Assembly: GCF_034351645.1 (NCBI RefSeq)
Contig: NZ_CP133782.1
Coordinates: forward strand, 1,555,001-1,619,000
Source: Pseudomonas sp. DC1.2
GTDB lineage: Bacteria > Pseudomonadota > Gammaproteobacteria > Pseudomonadales > Pseudomonadaceae
Length of the DNA stretch: 64,000 nt
Direction: 5' to 3'
The notes beneath the pieces were generated by a model, which made no database searches, was not told the origin of the DNA, and saw only the letters and a list, made by a program, of their open reading frames with translations. Within the stretch, counting starts at the first letter, position 1, and every line of letters starts with the position of its first letter. This document shows, one piece after another, positions 62,767 through 64,000 of the stretch. The position numbers and the translations under genes are program-made.

Positions 62767-63309
62767 ATGAGCATTTCCCTTCGCGACCAGTTGCTCAAAG
62801 CAGGGCTGGTCAACCAGAAGCAGGCCAAACAGGTCGGCAAAGACAAGCAAAAGCAGCAGCGTCTGGTGCATAAAGGCCAGATTGAACAGGACGATACCCA
62901 GCAGCGTCTGGCCCAGGAAGCGCTGGCCGAGAAGGTCAAGCGTGATCAGGAACTGAATCGTGTGCAGCAGGAGAAAGTGGAGCAGAAAGCGCGTGCGGCC
63001 CAGGTCAAACAATTGATCGAAGTCTCACGCTTGCCGAAGCTGATCACCGAGGACTACTACAACTTTGTTGACGACAAGAAGGTCAAGCGCCTCTGCGTCA
63101 ACACCCTGATGCGTAACAAACTGAGCAACGGGTCGCTGGCGATCGTGCATCATGCCGGCGGCTACGAAGTCATCCCTCGCGAGGCGGCTCTCAAGATCCA
63201 GGAGCGCGATCCACAACGGATTGTGCAGATGAACGTCAAGACCGAAGAAGTCAGCGTCGAAGACGATCCATACGCGGCCTATCAGATCCCTGATGATTTG
63301 ATGTGGTAA
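62767..63309 (+). CDS. DUF2058 family protein (YaiL-like)
   Basis: 180 residues, highly charged, with a coiled-coil-like N-terminal half (SLRDQLLKAGLVNQKQAKQV) and a compact C-terminal half (EDYYNFVDDKKVKRLCVNTL). The family is nucleoprotein/polynucleotide-binding-like by repute but of unknown function. It follows mazG by 25 bases, in a likely operon, and ends before a strong terminator. Confidence 0.88.
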   Translation: MSISLRDQLLKAGLVNQKQAKQVGKDKQKQQRLVHKGQIEQDDTQQRLAQEALAEKVKRDQELNRVQQEKVEQKARAAQVKQLIEVSRLPKLITEDYYNFVDDKKVKRLCVNTLMRNKLSNGSLAIVHHAGGYEVIPREAALKIQERDPQRIVQMNVKTEEVSVEDDPYAAYQIPDDLMW

Positions 63310-63330
63310 GGCTTTAAAGGCTGTGACAAC

Positions 63331-63364
63331 GACAAACCCCGCTTACGGCGGGGTTTGTCATTTT
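63331..63364. terminator. Terminator between DUF2058 gene and the convergent small gene
   Basis: GACAAACCCCGC-TTAC-GGCGGGGTTTGTC with TCATTTTC after it. The perfect stem is symmetric enough to serve both strands. Confidence 0.88.
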
Positions 63365-63392
63365 CAATACTGTCATTGCTCAGGTTTCGCGC

Positions 63393-63581
63393 CTAGGCGG
63401 AACGCGCTTCGCGTTTTTGCTCCAGTGTTTCCAGCTCAGACTTGTAGTTGTGTGCGTCGGCCTCGGAGTGGAACATGCCGACTAACAGGTCTTGCTGATG
63501 CACGTCCCAGATCCGGATACCAGCGGCTACGCCCTCGTGGGACATATGTGAATCGTCGCGTTCAGTTACTTTCACAGTCAT
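63393..63581 (-). CDS. Small conserved protein of unknown function
   Basis: 62 residues, cytosolic, TVKVTERDDSHMSHEGVAAG then IRIWDVHQQDLLVGMF and a charged C-terminal helix (NYKSELETLEQKREARSA). I recall such short proteins in many pseudomonads, without a name. Coding is supported by convergent terminator and codon use. The 339 bases to its right hold no gene apart from the terminator near 63870. Confidence 0.7.
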   Translation of the reverse strand: MTVKVTERDDSHMSHEGVAAGIRIWDVHQQDLLVGMFHSEADAHNYKSELETLEQKREARSA

Positions 63582-63867
63582 CTGCTAGCTCCAATCTCAG
63601 TTACCTGCACCAAGGCGTGTGCAGGACTCTGTTATATATTTTGTTAGCTTCCTAAGTAAATGCTTTCGTTCGGTAACGAATATTTGCGAATTTGGCAAAA
63701 GTCCTACAGCCCCCTAAATCCGCGACATTACGTCGCAGGCTGCTGAGTTGGCTGACAAAAGTTTCATGTTCGTGGCGAACAAAACCACTGCTGGAAGCTG
63801 ACCGCAATGCCGGTAGGAACGAGCGTCCTCGGTCCAGAAGGGCTTTCTATCTTCTTCAAGACGAAAA

Positions 63868-63898
63868 AAAACGCCCCGAACCCGTCGGAGCGTTTTTG
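63868..63898 (-). terminator. Terminator of the ketoacyl synthase gene
   Basis: ACGCCCCGA (63871-63879) pairs with TCGGAGCGT (63885-63893), one mismatch; the minus strand carries a T run after the stem. It lies about 25 bases beyond the stop of the partial gene. Confidence 0.75.
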
Positions 63899-63920
63899 TG
63901 TACAGCGAAACGGCGGAGTG

Positions 63921-64000
63921 TTACTTACCCGCCCAGCGCTTCAGTACCAACGTGGCGTTGGTGCCACCGAAACCGAAGCTGTTGCTCATCACGGTGTTGA
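63921..64000 (-). CDS. Beta-ketoacyl-ACP synthase I/II family (3' end)
   Basis: Only the last 26 codons are in the window. They read NTVMSNSFGFGGTNATLVLK then RWAGK, the end of FabB/FabF-type condensing enzymes, with the conserved Phe-Gly-Phe-Gly-Gly-Thr-Asn motif. VMSNSFGFGGTNATL is closer to FabB than FabF as I remember them. The start lies outside the window. Confidence 0.85.
   Translation of the reverse strand, partial: NTVMSNSFGFGGTNATLVLKRWAGK

Overview
The window is chromosomal DNA from a Pseudomonas, most likely of the P. fluorescens group. The high-GC codon use, the REP hairpins (GTGGGAGCGAGC type) and two familiar runs point there: hydrolase-ppiA-ABC exporter with a LysR/azoreductase pair on the left, and cysM-rlmD-relA-mazG on the right. 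No rRNA or tRNA gene was seen.

Left part (1-9360): the 3' end of a KAS III gene, an ECF-type sigma factor with an overlapping zinc-finger anti-sigma, a FemAB/GNAT-like protein, an ABC exporter, periplasmic cyclophilin, an alpha/beta hydrolase, a LysR regulator, a small secreted protein, an FMN azoreductase and an EamA transporter. Between 9405 and 17475 a decayed YbdG-type mechanosensitive channel gene is split by a ~7 kb island. The island carries an XRE-cupin regulator, a class II aldolase, a DapA-family lyase gene broken at codon 7-8 by an IS2-like element with 5-bp target repeats, an AurF-like diiron oxygenase, a TSUP permease and a ferredoxin-reductase. It looks like a small uncharacterised metabolic cluster. 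A DEAD-box helicase and a two-gene unit with an AvrRpt2-like cysteine protease follow.

Core (20.4-53.4 kb): a two-partner secretion / contact-dependent inhibition locus. cdiB and a 3357-residue cdiA are followed by a long toxin-immunity library in three tandem blocks. Full cdiA and its immunity gene lead into cassettes that all begin, without a start codon, at the same decamer GGTGCAAAAG (Gly-Ala-Lys-Gly/Ala in frame). Seven orphan cassettes are visible, including a barnase/barstar pair and a likely CdiA-type tRNase with a CdiI/DUF1436-like partner. Two promoterless cdiA 3' fragments (from 44107 and 48410) share ~737 nearly identical bases with cdiA before diverging into other toxins. The two downstream blocks that carry cassettes or fragments end in a hairpin of type ACACCGGC...GCCGGTGT followed by an opposite-strand XRE regulator; four such regulators are present in all. 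A mobile-looking segment (kptA, XRE, primase-ATPase, tyrosine recombinase, 10-bp iterons, palindromes) sits between cassettes 1 and 2. The layout fits a store of silent toxin ends that could be recombined onto cdiA.

Right part (53.4-64 kb): decayed IS66 and IS5 remnants around an epoxide hydrolase mark the edge of the variable region. Core genes then resume: a lipoprotein, a LysR regulator, cysM, rlmD, relA, mazG, a DUF2058 protein, a small conserved protein and the 3' end of a ketoacyl-ACP synthase.
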